DNA of 64,000 nucleotides from Siphonodentalium dalli (lineage: Eukaryota > Mollusca > Scaphopoda > Gadilida > Siphonodentaliidae), in assembly GCA_032622095.1 (NCBI GenBank), contig CP136062.1, positions 197,291,887 to 197,355,886 of the forward strand, in the 5' to 3' direction. Numbering within the stretch: the stretch's first letter is position 1; the number at the start of each line of letters is the position of its first letter. Both the position numbers and the translations under genes were made by a program. The notes under the pieces are model-generated. The model was not told where the DNA came from and did no database searches. It saw nothing but the letters and a program-made list of their open reading frames with translations. Of the stretch, positions 23,817 to 35,323 are shown one piece after another.

Positions 23817-25169
23817 GGTCAAACAAATGACAATAACATACTGTTTATGCGATATTTCTTATACGGACAAAGTCTATCTACATTTTGATGTTCTTTCTGT
23901 TTGTGGCGGTTTTTGACGGGTGGAGATATTTTCACAGGATACCCACCGCCAAGGCTAACCGTGTCTTTAATCTAATAGTTTGGAGATGTTGCTTAGTTTG
24001 TGTACGATTAAGTTTTTTAAAAATTGCCATGTCTAGCAATGATGCAACATTCGATCTCTGTCACCTCAGAGCGCCACCCAATGAACAACTATAGCACTCC
24101 TGCTAGCACTCGTGCTATATGTGGTTAAAATGCACGCAATTAGCACACATCACATCTTTTACTTGTTATACTACATGTACCTAACATAAGATGTGTTGGT
24201 AACATCGAATACGCTATTCCTGAATATAATCCTCAGAGCTGTCGGTGCTCGGATTAATAATTCCTTGGGCGTCCCGATTCCCACAAATTTCCATAAAAGA
24301 GTATCTATTAGCCTAATTCTTCTATACGGAACTCGATGTCGTCGAGTTCAGAAATGTCGATTCTACGCATTGATATTTTGAATTGTACATTACCCTGCCC
24401 ATCGATCAGTGATAATGGTGTAATCCTTCTTCCGCCATCTAATAACTTTATTAGTTAGGAATATACACAACAAGGTTCTTTCAGTTGATATTTAATACGG
24501 AATGGCTTATTTAATAAGTACATCTTTTGAAGGAATGTCCAATATAGAAGATAAACAGAAGGGGACTCGGTCCAAAAAATCAACCCAACCTATATCCCAA
24601 GCTATTGTGGACAGAGACTTGGTCACGGAGATGCCGATATTCGGTGTTCGGTGGAAGTCTGTGACAGAAACATTTTCATAGAATTTGGTGCACCATTGTC
24701 ATCGTCTCAACAAGTTACCCATGTGGACCCCTTTAGAGCCAAGAATCAAGTGTTTATTTTGGGTGATGATATCGCTATACGACACATGCAGCATTCCATT
24801 TCAGAATGTTCAGAGATTTATTAAAAAGGTCAACCACTCTCACCTGAAGACAAGACCACAACAAATGACAAATGTGTGATAATACCATGAATATTGATAC
24901 ACATAAATCTCTTTTTGGAGGCATCAGATTGACACTGATGAGTTGTTCTCGCGGGGGTTTGATTGAGAGAATTTTCTCTTCGCTCTTTTTGTGGAAGTGA
25001 ATTTGAAATCACATCTGGGACATTTTTTCATTGGCACAATCGATTTCCTGATGTCAAACAGCAAGTGTCTTAGCGATGGTTGAATGAACCAAATGGATAC
25101 TTGAACCATGTGTGAGTCGTCACCATGGGCCTGGCCGAGCCGAGGCTCATTCCCAGATGTTCGGAATCA
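23817..25169. other. Unassigned DNA
   Basis: No supported feature in about 1.3 kb. Confidence 0.35.
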
Positions 25170-25467
25170 GGCCCTAGAAACCGAAGATTCTTGAATGTTA
25201 CACAAACCAGAACGGAGTGTTGTTATCTGTTATGCGAACATTGGCGCATTGGTGTCATCCTTTCTCTTCACGAATCTATTATGCGAACATTGGCGCATTA
25301 TACTTACGTGTCAGTGTCAGCTCTAGAAACCAAAGATTCTTGAATGTTACACAAACCAGAACGGAGTGTTGTTATCTGTTATGCGAACATTGGCGCATTG
25401 GTGTCATCCTTTCTCTTCACGAATCTATTATGCGAACATTGGCGCATTATACTTACGTGTCAGCCTT
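25170..25467. repeat. 149-bp near-perfect tandem duplication
   Basis: Copies at 25170-25318 and 25319-25467 differ at about one position (AAACCGAAGA versus AAACCAAAGA). Each carries ATGCGAACATTGGCGCATT twice. The near-identity points to a very recent duplication. Confidence 0.9.
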
Positions 25468-26090
25468 TTCTTCACGAAGAGCGCACTGTTTTCTTTTGGA
25501 CGTCAGTACACTTGGTGTCAGTTAAGTGCACAGCAAGTATTTATTTTGCTACTCAGTACGAAATCGCTGGCGCCTATTTCTCTCACGTTCACATGAACAC
25601 AGCTTGATTTAAACGAACATGGCTCATTTGAATCCGAAAAGTATGATTACTTAATTTGGAAGGAGAGATAAAAGAAGTCGATATATTCTACTGTAATGTG
25701 TGTATAAAGCTTAGCCTGAACATTGGCATAAATGTGCCGATCTATAGGATTTGTTTTCTCGGTAAACTATATATCCTTGGTGACAGTTAAGTTAACATAA
25801 ACTCATTTCTGTTGGGGTTTAGTACACGAACATTGGCCCAATGTTGCCAGTTTATCTCTTCACAAAGAGCTGTTACATTCTCGACATTAGTACAGTGTAT
25901 TATCTTGGTGTCAATTACGTAAACATGAACTCATTTATGTTGGGGTTTAGTACACGAACATTGGCGCATTGTTATCAGTTGATCTGTTCACGAAGAGCAC
26001 ACAGTTACATTCTCAGTACACTGTATATTGTCATTGGTGTCAGTTAAGTACACACGAACTCACTTATGTTGGGGTTTAGTATATGTCGCA
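25468..26090. repeat. Degenerate continuation of the GCGAACATTGGCGCAT array
   Basis: CGAACATTGGCGCATTGTTA or variants recur at about 25827 and 25954, with TTCACGAAGAGC, TTGGTGTCAGTTAAGT and GAACTCATTTATGTTGGGGT around them. Periodicity is roughly 120-130 bp. This is probably the older parent of the 149-bp duplication. Confidence 0.7.
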
Positions 26091-26191
26091 TACTTACTCA
26101 GATGTTCACACAGAAGAAACTTGCTGCTTAAGTTATCGTATATGCCTTACATGAAGCTCAAAAATATATCTACGACGTTTGGAAGGAGGGA

Positions 26192-26605
26192 TACAGTACC
26201 AGCCAAAAGAAGTGGTATATTAAGCGCGCTATTTTCGCGCCCAATATCGCAATAATATAGCAAGTGGAAAGGCTTATAAGCTCACCGCTTGTGATATTAT
26301 TGCAATATTTTGCGCTTAATATCGCAATATTTCGCGCTTAATATTGCGATATAGCGTGCTTAATATTGCGATATCTTGCGCTCAAAAGTGTGACATTTAA
26401 TGCATCTATTGTTTGGCATAAATAGAGACAATTTTAGATTTGTATATAATTATAATTGTAAATGCTTTATGTACTCTATATGTACACTTTTTGCACAGTA
26501 TTTATCTAATATAAATATAACACTAACGGGTCTGTATGAAAGTTTGTCGCGCTCAATATTGCGACAATGCGCGCTTAAATATCGCTATATTCTGCGCTCA
26601 ATATA
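26192..26605 (+). mobile_element. Tc1/mariner-like MITE, right end truncated
   Basis: The left end is TA then CAGTACCAGCCAAAAGAAGT GGTATATTAAGCGCGC. The interior matches the copy at 57151 in inverse orientation (GTGACATTTAA, AAATAGAGACAA, ACGGGTCTGTATGAAA). The right inverted repeat stops at CTCAATATA (26605), losing about 25 bp. A TA target and CAGT..ACTG ends suggest Tc1/mariner. Subterminal parts consist of many GCGCTTAATATTGCGATAT-type words. No transposase is present. Confidence 0.8.
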
Positions 26606-26999
26606 ATTGGAAAAAATTAATTAATTTTGCGTAACACAAATAGCCAAATAGAGCAATGAATGAGAAATATAAAATGTTAAGTGGAGAAAGTTCAGATTGG
26701 AAGGATGTGAACTATAATATGTCACGGGTAAATTGTTGTGTTTTTGATGGGCGTCTTGGTGAGATATAGTCTATAACGACAGGAAGGAGGGTTGATGAAA
26801 GCAGAAGAGGGAGACACGGAAAAGAGTATATATATGTACACATATTGCCTGCCTTGGGGTGAAATGGCGACAATTATTTTCCAGAAGTGGTGTCCCGAGG
26901 CCGAGGTCAACAGTTATGCTTGCTGTTCAGAAGACACCATGACAGTAAGACGGGCGATATGTGTTTTATTATATAAATGTACTACATGTAGCTGAAACA
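26606..26999. other. Unassigned DNA
   Basis: No supported feature. Confidence 0.35.
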
Positions 27000-27345
27000 T
27001 GCTTCCCTCTGGATCCTTTATTCGGCGTCGGAGGGGCACGCGGCCCCTGTGTGTCATTCCCATGCACACATGACATACAGATCCTACTCAATATATCCTC
27101 GTGCAGAAAGGGTCATATTGGACCTAAATATTGACATTGATTCATATTGGACTAATTTGATTCTGAAAAAAATGGCGCGGGCCAAAGTGAAAGCACACAT
27201 ATAAAAAGCATAATCTGAGCTGCAACATAACGCCGCTATAACCTCCCCCGGGTTACCCGGGTTACCACAACAAATTTGGTTGAAATCGGACCGGCAGTCC
27301 TGGAGAAAAATCCGGACAGACAGACAGACAGACATACATATGAAG
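27000..27345. repeat. Dispersed repeat family C ending in (GACA)n, copy 1
   Basis: CCTTTATTCGGCGTCGGAGG at about 27016 and GGTTGAAATCGGACCGGCAG then GGACAGACAGACAGACAGAC at 27278-27332 match, in the same order, the copy at 51340-51790. The middle is unrelated or diverged. An inverted CCCGGGTTACCCGGG lies at about 27247. Confidence 0.65.
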
Positions 27346-28453
27346 TGGTTCGAAGACTAAAGGTCGGTCGATACACGTGCATCGCTTGTGACAATTCTCG
27401 ACTCGCGCCAATCGTGACATGTCAGCAAGCACAATTCTGTCCTCGGGTCAGCAAGCGTGTAATGGCAATAGTTCGCTTGCCGGGAAATATTATAGCAAGA
27501 ACTTACTCTCTGGCACGTGATCGCGCTTCGTCCGATCAAAAGACAGTATGGTCAGCTGCGAACTCTACGTATACATATTATTAATATAAAGTAGTGAACG
27601 TGAGTTTGATGTTACATATTTGTAATGCTGCTCGGAGAGGGTCTTCACTGTCTAAATTTATGTGGGTCCTTAACTACATATTATGGACTTGTTCGGTGTG
27701 TAAAACTGATATAAGTTAATACCCATGCACTATACCAACCTTGGGAATGTAGCATTCTACTAACATCGCCGAAAATCTCAAAGAAATCGTCCATACCACT
27801 CTATAGAAAACATCGTCTGAACTACGCTCAATTGTAAATTTTTACTTCTCGGTTCGGGACGCAACTATCGGCGATAAACTGACGCCAACGATTTCGCCAC
27901 CGACATGCAGTCATTGCATTTAATTTATATATATGAATGGCGGTATGTGCTGTCAGTTTGGATTAATATTCGTAAAAATAACTATAACCTGTCAAAACTT
28001 CAAAAAGTTCCAAGGTTTTGTACTGGTGGAATATGATCTCTATGGGCGTTAGACAGAGTTCAGATTCATGGCATGATCTATCTCCAATATCAGATAACTG
28101 TGTGTTTCCGAGCGTACATTTTGGCGGAAAGTAGTGCGGAGTCCGATAGGGCAGAATGATTTACGGACTTAAGCCCACACGATGTCTTAAAATAATGTTA
28201 TTGCTTGCGACACCTTCGCATGCTGTGTGAATTGGAATTCGGTGGATTCAAGTGGTGATTACGATTTTCGTGAATGTAAATGGGACTTTCACCAGAGCAC
28301 GAATACAGCAATGCATTCAGCACGCACATTGACACATCCGCGTTTAATCTGGTTTAATAGTCATGACGCTGGTCTAAATGATTGATGCTGACCAGCGGAT
28401 GCTACTGTGTAAATTGTCAAACATGCTCTGCTGGTGGTAATATGATGTAAGTC
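27346..28453. other. Unassigned DNA
   Basis: No supported feature. Confidence 0.35.
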
Positions 28454-28672
28454 TGAGTTTAGTGTGCCTGTCATTTGCAGAATGAGGTCCCCAGAGAGTG
28501 AAGTTAGTGACACTACCCCGCATAGCGGGCTAGCATCACCAAATTCACCATTTAGGGGGCCTCATTCTGCTTAAGGCCTTAGCAGAATTAGGTCCCCAGA
28601 TGGTGCATTTATTGATGCTACCCCGGAATAGCGTCACTAAATTCACCCTCTGGGACCTCATTCTGCAAATGA
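28454..28672. mobile_element. Two small palindromic MITEs in tandem
   Basis: Unit 1 (about 28477-28573) has ends GCAGAATGAGGTCCCCAGAG and GGGGGCCTCATTCTGC. Unit 2 (about 28587-28668) has ends GCAGAATTAGGTCCCCAGAT and CTGGGACCTCATTCTGC. Both carry GTCACTA and TACCCCG inside, so they are diverged copies. The pair also forms an outer inverted repeat (TCATTTGCAGAATGAGGTCC with its complement at 28643-28672). The left flank and left end (about 43 bp from 28454) recur exactly at 52439-52481. Confidence 0.8.
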
Positions 28673-28817
28673 TTTCTTGGTTTACATGCATAACAATTAT
28701 GGAGATTTCAGGTCATTTTTATTTGGGATAAACTCTTAACAAATAATTCAAAACATGTTAAAATATGTTCAGGTATCAACATGCATGAGCCGAAATAATC
28801 CCTATACACGATGGCAT

Positions 28818-29167
28818 TTAACCCTTTACCCAACAGAAGGGCCCTGTGCCAATGCATTCTCTTATATATGCGAGTCGACCATAGGTCGCCTCGCATATAT
28901 ACGAGAATGCATTGGCTTAACACATTAAAAATTATAAAATTGTTAAAGAATGCATTCTCTTATATATGCGAGGCGACCTATGGTCGACTCGCATATATAA
29001 GAGAATGCATTGACACAGGGCATAACTGTAACCATCACAATGTGGTCAATGAGCCGGTTCCAATGATATCCATATTTGTATGGTTTTATTGAGACAGACC
29101 CAAGATAATTTAGGCTGTTGCAGCTTTATTTGGCCGTTTTTGGCCGGTTTGTTGGGTAAAGGGTTAA
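28818..29167 (+). mobile_element. TTAA-flanked piggyBac-like MITE with twin hairpins, copy 3 (internally deleted)
   Basis: TTAA lies at 28818-28821 and 29164-29167. Hairpins are at 28848-28916 and about 28950-29013. The spacer between them has lost roughly 40 bp, including the outer GCCAAT of hairpin 2, which fuses AAAGAATGC to the arm. The right unique segment is complete. One arm has ATATACGAGAAT in place of ATATAAGAGAAT. Confidence 0.9.
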
Positions 29168-31024
29168 CATTAACCTTTTTTCGGCATCGCGTTGTTCAAC
29201 ATCACAGCTATAAAACAATCAAAATTACAACGTCAAAGCAGGCCCGATTAACCCTCTCTATACTAAATGGATTCTCCCACTCGGTTATAAACTTATATAT
29301 TGGAATAGTCTATTATTCATTTGGAGAGATGTCAAGGGAATATTAGCAGACGACAACCTAGCGAAAAGATAGTGCAAACAATCATATTCACTGGTGAGAA
29401 TAAAATGTTTTAATAATAATTTATTATAACTTATTATCTGAACGTTTCCTAAGAGAACTACTCATCAGTGAGTATTTAGTATAGAGAAGGTTTAACAGGG
29501 TTGATCAAGACAGCCTTCCCACAAGGATGTTGTCAGATTGACGTATAACATAATAGAACTAGTAAAGTTAAATTAGGCGATGTTTGTGATGATTTTATGA
29601 TCAATCTTTGGCATGGCGTTTTCCATACTGAAGATTTGTGAAGTGACTATTTCGTCGGAGGCTCTGACTTCAGCTTTGAAGATAACTAGAACGTGTTCGA
29701 TATAGGCGCCACACGTAAACATCTCGTCTCGCATGCTTGTCATCAAATGCACAGCCGACCTTCTGGGTTGGGGTTAATTTCGGGACTAATGTGCGAACTT
29801 TAACTACGAAGTTCTTAAACTATTTAGAACAATAATTGTGCCAACTAATTCGTAATACTCTTGAAATGTCTAACATATCAAATTAGTGGCACCAATTTAA
29901 AAGTCCCCCCACGACAGAGAGGTGCTGAAAAAGATCCTGGTGAAATCATCGTCGGAAGGAAGATTCGCATCTGTTCATTTAATTTAAGCATATGTAAACA
30001 CAATTTGAGACGGGTCTTCGTGCACTGGGAAGCATTGGAGCGCTCTGTGTCTGCGGTAAATTCAAATTGGCAGGCTTGATATGCAATTCGTTCTCTGGAA
30101 TCATTGTTCTTATGGCTATATGAATGTTTTGACAGGATTATTATTCTAAAATCTTTAAGACATAATTCACCAGACATGTTCCCCACGGGGACTCTATCAT
30201 GCAATTGTTAATCGTGCAATAACGCGACATTGCATCGTTCTAATACGATTGAAGACATATTCTATTATAACGAAAGTTGTCATTTCAATGTGACCGATAT
30301 CCATCAAAAACTAATGTCATGAAGATGTGCGTGGCAAATTTGTCCCTGTGTGAACATATCGTTCTAGAGGGAATGTACAATTGATGTTTTCGATTCGTTG
30401 ATGTCTGGGTCCGGATTTCTAATGACTGTGCACAGAGTTATCAATTTGATACAAAAACTCTTTTGAGACACAATGTCATACACGAACATTTGAAACGAAT
30501 ACAACTTCCAAAGGTTCAGACAGGTGCTCCAGTCGTCTCGGTTAGCGGAACACCGATTCTTTTAATTCGCAATATGTCAGCAATGTTCGATTTTGTTTTT
30601 AGCGCTGCGTTCTTCAAAAGAATGAAATCGATACACGAATTATTCAGATCGAACTTGATATCCTTTTGTAAATTCCCAACAAGCCAAACGCGACACTGCT
30701 AGTTCTCTATCACTAAGATATATTGTCTGATATATCAGATCCAATTACATCCATGATATCGAACTAGCCCCTCTCATACCAAATTCATCATGCTGTTTCT
30801 TTCGGAACTCGCATATCTGTCAGAAGTTTATCCTTTGCAGAACAAAAACGAACATTGAGTTTCATCTAGTTAGTGCGACCGAACTTGACGTTTTTGTTTC
30901 ATGCAACGTTACTGATTCGCAAACGAATGGTGTAGAAACATAGGCAGAATCAGCTCGTGCACAAGTACCTCGATATACAGTGGTGCTAAACCCGATTTTA
31001 ATTGATCTCGCTCGTATTAGTTAA
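29168..31024. other. Unassigned DNA with one diverged repeat half
   Basis: Mostly without a supported feature. A segment at about 30850-30935 (AACATTGAGTTTCATCTAGT, TAGTGCGACCGAA, TTTTGTTTCATGCAACG) recurs in diverged form at about 31540-31620. Confidence 0.4.
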
Positions 31025-31372
31025 TTTCAAAAAGTTTATAGCCACATTAAAGACATTACGTACTTAGTTCACAACACCAAACTGATATTTTACGACACAG
31101 CCACTACATGCATTCATAATTCAAATATTTTACTCTCAAAATATTCAACAACGTCGACTGTGCCGTTTCGTAAAACATCGTCTGAACTATGGAACATTGT
31201 AAACAAACAGTCCGCCGTTCTTCCCGAACAAATCATCGATAAACAAACGAACAAATCATCGATAAACAAACGAACACTTTTTGAAAACGAGAGTCACTTG
31301 TTTAATTTATACGAAAGAATGGCATTCATTGCTGACAATTTTGATACACAATTTATTGAAATACCTCTTTGA
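31025..31372 (+). other. Unrecognised open frame of about 115 codons
   Basis: A stop-free plus-strand frame from 31025 ends at a TGA at 31370. It has ordinary, charged, non-repetitive composition and ends in LYERMAFIADNF and QFIEIPL. There is no ATG near its start, so it would have to be an internal or terminal exon, or a relic. I recognise no domain. A short internal duplication (CAAACGAACAAATCATCGAT) inserts the repeated dipeptide-like IDKQTNKSSINK region. Confidence 0.2.
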
Positions 31373-31744
31373 GCAAGGTTATTGGATGTGATCCGCAACA
31401 GAGTGTTTCAAATCACTGTAATGACACACAACGTAATTTCTATAAATAAGCCCCTTTTAGCCAGCTGACAGTTGCCTTGTTACTGAGTTATCTGTAAAGT
31501 TCTATCGTATAGTAATCAAACTGATACGTCAATACTCAACATTCAATTTCATATACCTAGTGCGCCCAAATTTCTTTTGTTTCACGCGAAATAACCGATT
31601 TACTAATTCGTTCTGTATGGCCCTGTGTGAAATAACCTTATGTGCTTGTACACCTTAGCTACATGAATATAAATCGTCTTGATTTTTCTATGAACTTTTG
31701 TGTTGCTAATATGTCAGATCCATCCAGAGAAGTCACTCTTCATA

Positions 31745-31770
31745 TAGATAAGATAAGATAAGATAAGATA
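31745..31770 (-). repeat. (TATCT)n 3' tail of the LINE
   Basis: Plus strand AGATAAGATAAGATAAGATA, i.e. (TATCT)n on the minus strand, directly downstream of the minus-strand reverse transcriptase and preceded by TTGCAATAAAC. Short tandem 3' tails of this kind are typical of several non-LTR retrotransposon clades. Confidence 0.8.
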
Positions 31771-34070
31771 GTTTATTGCAATACACCAGTGCAGGCAGTT
31801 GCAAATAACATAAATTACAAGTAAACTAAACATAATACATAATATATGTGCATATAACAGTAAAAAAAAGAAGCTATAACTATATCCTACATACGATTCT
31901 TAATTAAATATAAATTTCCCACAACTTTCATTCCCCATATTTATATCTGTTCTCCTTTGGACGAATAACCGGATCATGTTGCACACGGAATTCATAATTA
32001 CTTTGTCTTCATTTTTCATTATAAAAATGAATTTATCATCATCGTTCATATTTGTAAAGTGTATGTTATTAGTGCTAGTAACATCAAATAATTCTTTCCT
32101 GAAGTCAGTGTACGCCCGCATTCAATTATGAAATGTTTTTCAGTTCCAATTTGTTTTCTATCACAAATGAGACACATTCTGTCTTTTAATAACGTCTTTG
32201 GCTGTGTGTGTCGGCCTTTTTCTATAGCTAATATATGATTGCTAACACCCAGTCGGGTGAATATTTCTCTTGCCGTTGGTGATCGGACATGTATGAGGTA
32301 TGATTCTATTTCATATTTGTCTTTGAATGTTCTATATGTGCGTAGTTTATTAGCACCATTCTTTTTGTCGTCATCGAATATATCTTTTTTGAAATGATTT
32401 ACATGTTTTGATTTTAGTCTCTCAATTCTAACTTTGTCGGTGAATCCTATCGTTTTATTAGACTGTGATATGTTGATACCGCTTTTCGCAGGATGTGTGT
32501 CCCACGTTGGAAGATTACATAATAGAGATTCTGTGAAAGAATCATGTATTATATTTCCCGGTTGTGCAAAACGAAGTTTATTTAGATATTTGAATATATT
32601 TCCGATGGCATTAATTGCTATGGGGTATCGACCTAGTTCAGCCCTCGAAGCATGATTTGACGCTTTTCTATTGAGTTGTAGTATAGTTTTACAGAACTTT
32701 AAATGTGTCTGCTCAAGAGGGTAGTTATCGACAAACGGAAATTTCAACTCAGCAGCCCATATTTCACAACCATACAACAGAATAGGCATTATTAATTTGT
32801 CAAACAATTTACATTTAGTACGGAGAGACAATTCTGTCTGTGAATTCAATGAATTCGTCATGAAATACATAGGCTTTGAAGCTCGCCCGCTCAAGTTTTC
32901 ACAAGCTCTCTCCATTTTACCATCAAAACTGAAAATGAGACACAAGTATATATATTCTTCGACTACTTCTAACAACTCACCATTTATATAAAACTTATTA
33001 TCCACATGCAACTTCCGTTTATTTGGCTTAAATATCATGCATTTTGATTTGTCTGAATTAACCGTTAGATTATTATTATAAGTATATTTTTGCAACTCAT
33101 TCAAAGAAAGACAGTAAAACGAGATCATCAGCAAAAAGTAAGTGACTAATCGGGCGATTGTTTATGTAGCACGGATGGCCCATGGTATTGAATTGTCTGC
33201 CAATATCGTCAATGAACATTTTGAAAAGGGTGGGCGACAACGAATATCCTTGCCGTACTCCTATGTTCGATAGCAATGGGGGACCAAATCCTGCTGACGT
33301 TTTAACGGAATAAAAACTCGACTTATAAATGGACTGTATAATCGAGAATACCGAACCGTTAACACCAATACCTTGAAGTTTTGTTAATAAAATAGATTTA
33401 TCAACGGAATCGAATGCTTTCTTGAAGTCTACAAAAGCAGTATATAGAGGTCGTTTCTGCCCTTTGTTTCTTATTCACTAACGTACGCAAGACGAACGCA
33501 CTGTCGATTGTACTGCGATTGTTTCTAAATCCGAATTGATTATCACTTATAAGTTTGTTTGTTTCTAAAAGGTTGTCGATTTTAGAGTTAATAATTTTAT
33601 TAAACAGTTTTCCAACATTACTACTCAGGGCAATTGGCCTGTAATTGTTTGGATCATGTCTGTTTCCTTTCTTATATAATGTTTTGATGAATGAATGACT
33701 CCAGCATAATGGATAATGTCCTGACTTCAAGACATGGTTGAAAAGTCTTGTCACGTCATCTATTACCAACGGAATTATTGTCTTTAGTAATTCATTCGGA
33801 ATATTATCTAAGCCTGTGGCTTTGCTGTTTTTCAATTGCCTTAATGCCTCAAGTACTTCCGTGGCAGTTATGTCACAATTATTAAGATCTATTAGTAATT
33901 CACTCTGACTTTCGGCGAGATATTGAAAATTTGTTTCAGGTGTATCGCGACAGAGTAATTGGTCGAAACAATCAACAGCTTCATCAGGGTGAAGGTCATC
34001 AGATTTTTCTTGTGCTTTGTTCACTCGCAAGCTTTTGATTTTATTATATACTTGCCCATGAATTATAAGG
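31771..34070 (-). pseudogene. LINE (non-LTR retrotransposon) reverse transcriptase, frameshifted and 5'-truncated
   Basis: The minus strand encodes a reverse transcriptase in four reading-frame pieces. In order it shows KATGLDNIPNELLK and NYRPIALSS (fingers), QFGFRNNRSTIDSA, then motif A as AFVDFKKAFDS. It continues with GVRQGYSLSPTLF (motif B) and FADD (motif C) at about 33150. A C-terminal zinc-binding stretch CLICDRKQ..TEKHFIIEC follows near 32150-32190, then NDDDKFIFIM and a stop near 31900. Frameshifts lie near 33445, 33120 and 32120. The catalytic aspartates remain. No apurinic endonuclease domain is found upstream, so the copy is 5'-truncated. The clade is probably CR1/L2/jockey-like but not resolved. 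It ends in a (TATCT)n tail. Confidence 0.9.
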
Positions 34071-34114
34071 TTATAGCAGTGAGATATAAGTGATATCCCA
34101 CTAGTGAGATTAAT

Positions 34115-34268
34115 ATTATCCATCATGACCTGGGGTGTGGGATGGAAAAATCTCACCCGAGGGGCCAGATATTTGGGCCGGACACGAGGCTTGCCGAGTG
34201 TCCGGACCAAATATCTGGCCCCGAGGGTGAGATTTTTCCATCCCACACCCCAGGTCATGATGGATAAT
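34115..34268. repeat. 154-bp near-perfect palindrome (fold-back element)
   Basis: The left arm ATTATCCATCATGACCTGGG G.. and right arm ..CCCCAGGTCATGATGGATAAT pair over about 70 bp with about three mismatches around a loop near 34185-34197 (GAGGCTTGCC). It sits at the 5' edge of the LINE reverse transcriptase and is stop-free in the frame that enters that ORF. It may be a fold-back MITE. The related motif GGGAAATCTCACCCAGCTAT occurs at 35096. Confidence 0.9.
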
Positions 34269-35323
34269 TTTTCTCCCAACCCAAGAGCCTCATTCCGATT
34301 TTTTGTTTTATACCAATCTTTGGCACATTCCAGTAGCTTCGTAACGGTATATCTGGGGAGAAATCTGATGCGATATTCGTGATTAACTGGGATGATTTCG
34401 GTATATACCAAAGGTATATACGATAAAAACAAAGCGCGTTACCCGTGCGCGCAGGGTTAATACGTTAGAGTGAAATCGACATGGTCAATATTGTGAAAAC
34501 GACACGGACACGTCACATCATTGCACCTGCATAAATTCCGAGAAACGCGCATATTGATATGAAGTATATACAACTGGACTAACCGTGTTTGTCATCGGAA
34601 ATGACCATATCGATACCATTTGAAAAGGAAACATGTGAATATATGATAGACAAATGTTAGTTAGACGCGTTCGACGATGACAACTGTTCGAATGTGGAAT
34701 TATTTCGTTCGTCATTTGTGAAGCGGCTATTGTTTACCTGTTACGAAATGTGCCAGTTTCGCTTGGGGGTCTTCCGTTTTATGGAATATGTTCACAAATT
34801 AGTCGTTTATATTTCATGTTATATATGTAACTCTGTGTCTGCAAGTGAGGTTATGTTGAAGGTTTTTCGTGATTAACAGTTGAGGCTTATCTCCATTTGT
34901 ATTAGCGTCCACGAATTCGTCCGTATTTATTTACTTGAAACGTGAAGCGTAACTGGTTGGTCGCCATTGTTTTGATCTGTTTTAGTTCACACAAAACGTG
35001 ATGACGGATTGTTAAATTAGTTCCGGCTCTTAATTAAATAGGTAAAGCAGTCACGTGGGTGGTGTGAGATAGATGGTCACGTGTTATGTGAGACAGGGAA
35101 ATCTCACCCAGCTATCTCACACTGGCTGCCTGTGCTAAAGTGTGTAGGGGGTGGGAGAAATCGGTATCTCACTGGTATTATTGCGCCTGAATGAACCGGA
35201 CTACAAAGTCGAAATAACCGGAATTTACTCTCACTTCGCGTTTAGAGTTGTTGCCCACCTGGAAATGCCAAGGTCGTTGCCAAGGTTTACTTCCGTTTGT
35301 TTTGGTAGTCTGTCGGAATAAAA
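34269..35323. other. Unassigned DNA with imperfect hairpin at 35050-35120
   Basis: GGTGTGAGATAGATGGTCAC..CCCAGCTATCTCACACTGG (about 35060-35128) forms an imperfect inverted repeat. TATCTCACTGGTATTATT at 35162 echoes TATCCCACTAGTGAGATTAA at 34094. This could be the 5' non-coding part of the Crypton element that follows. No TATA box or splice signal can be assigned with confidence. Confidence 0.4.
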
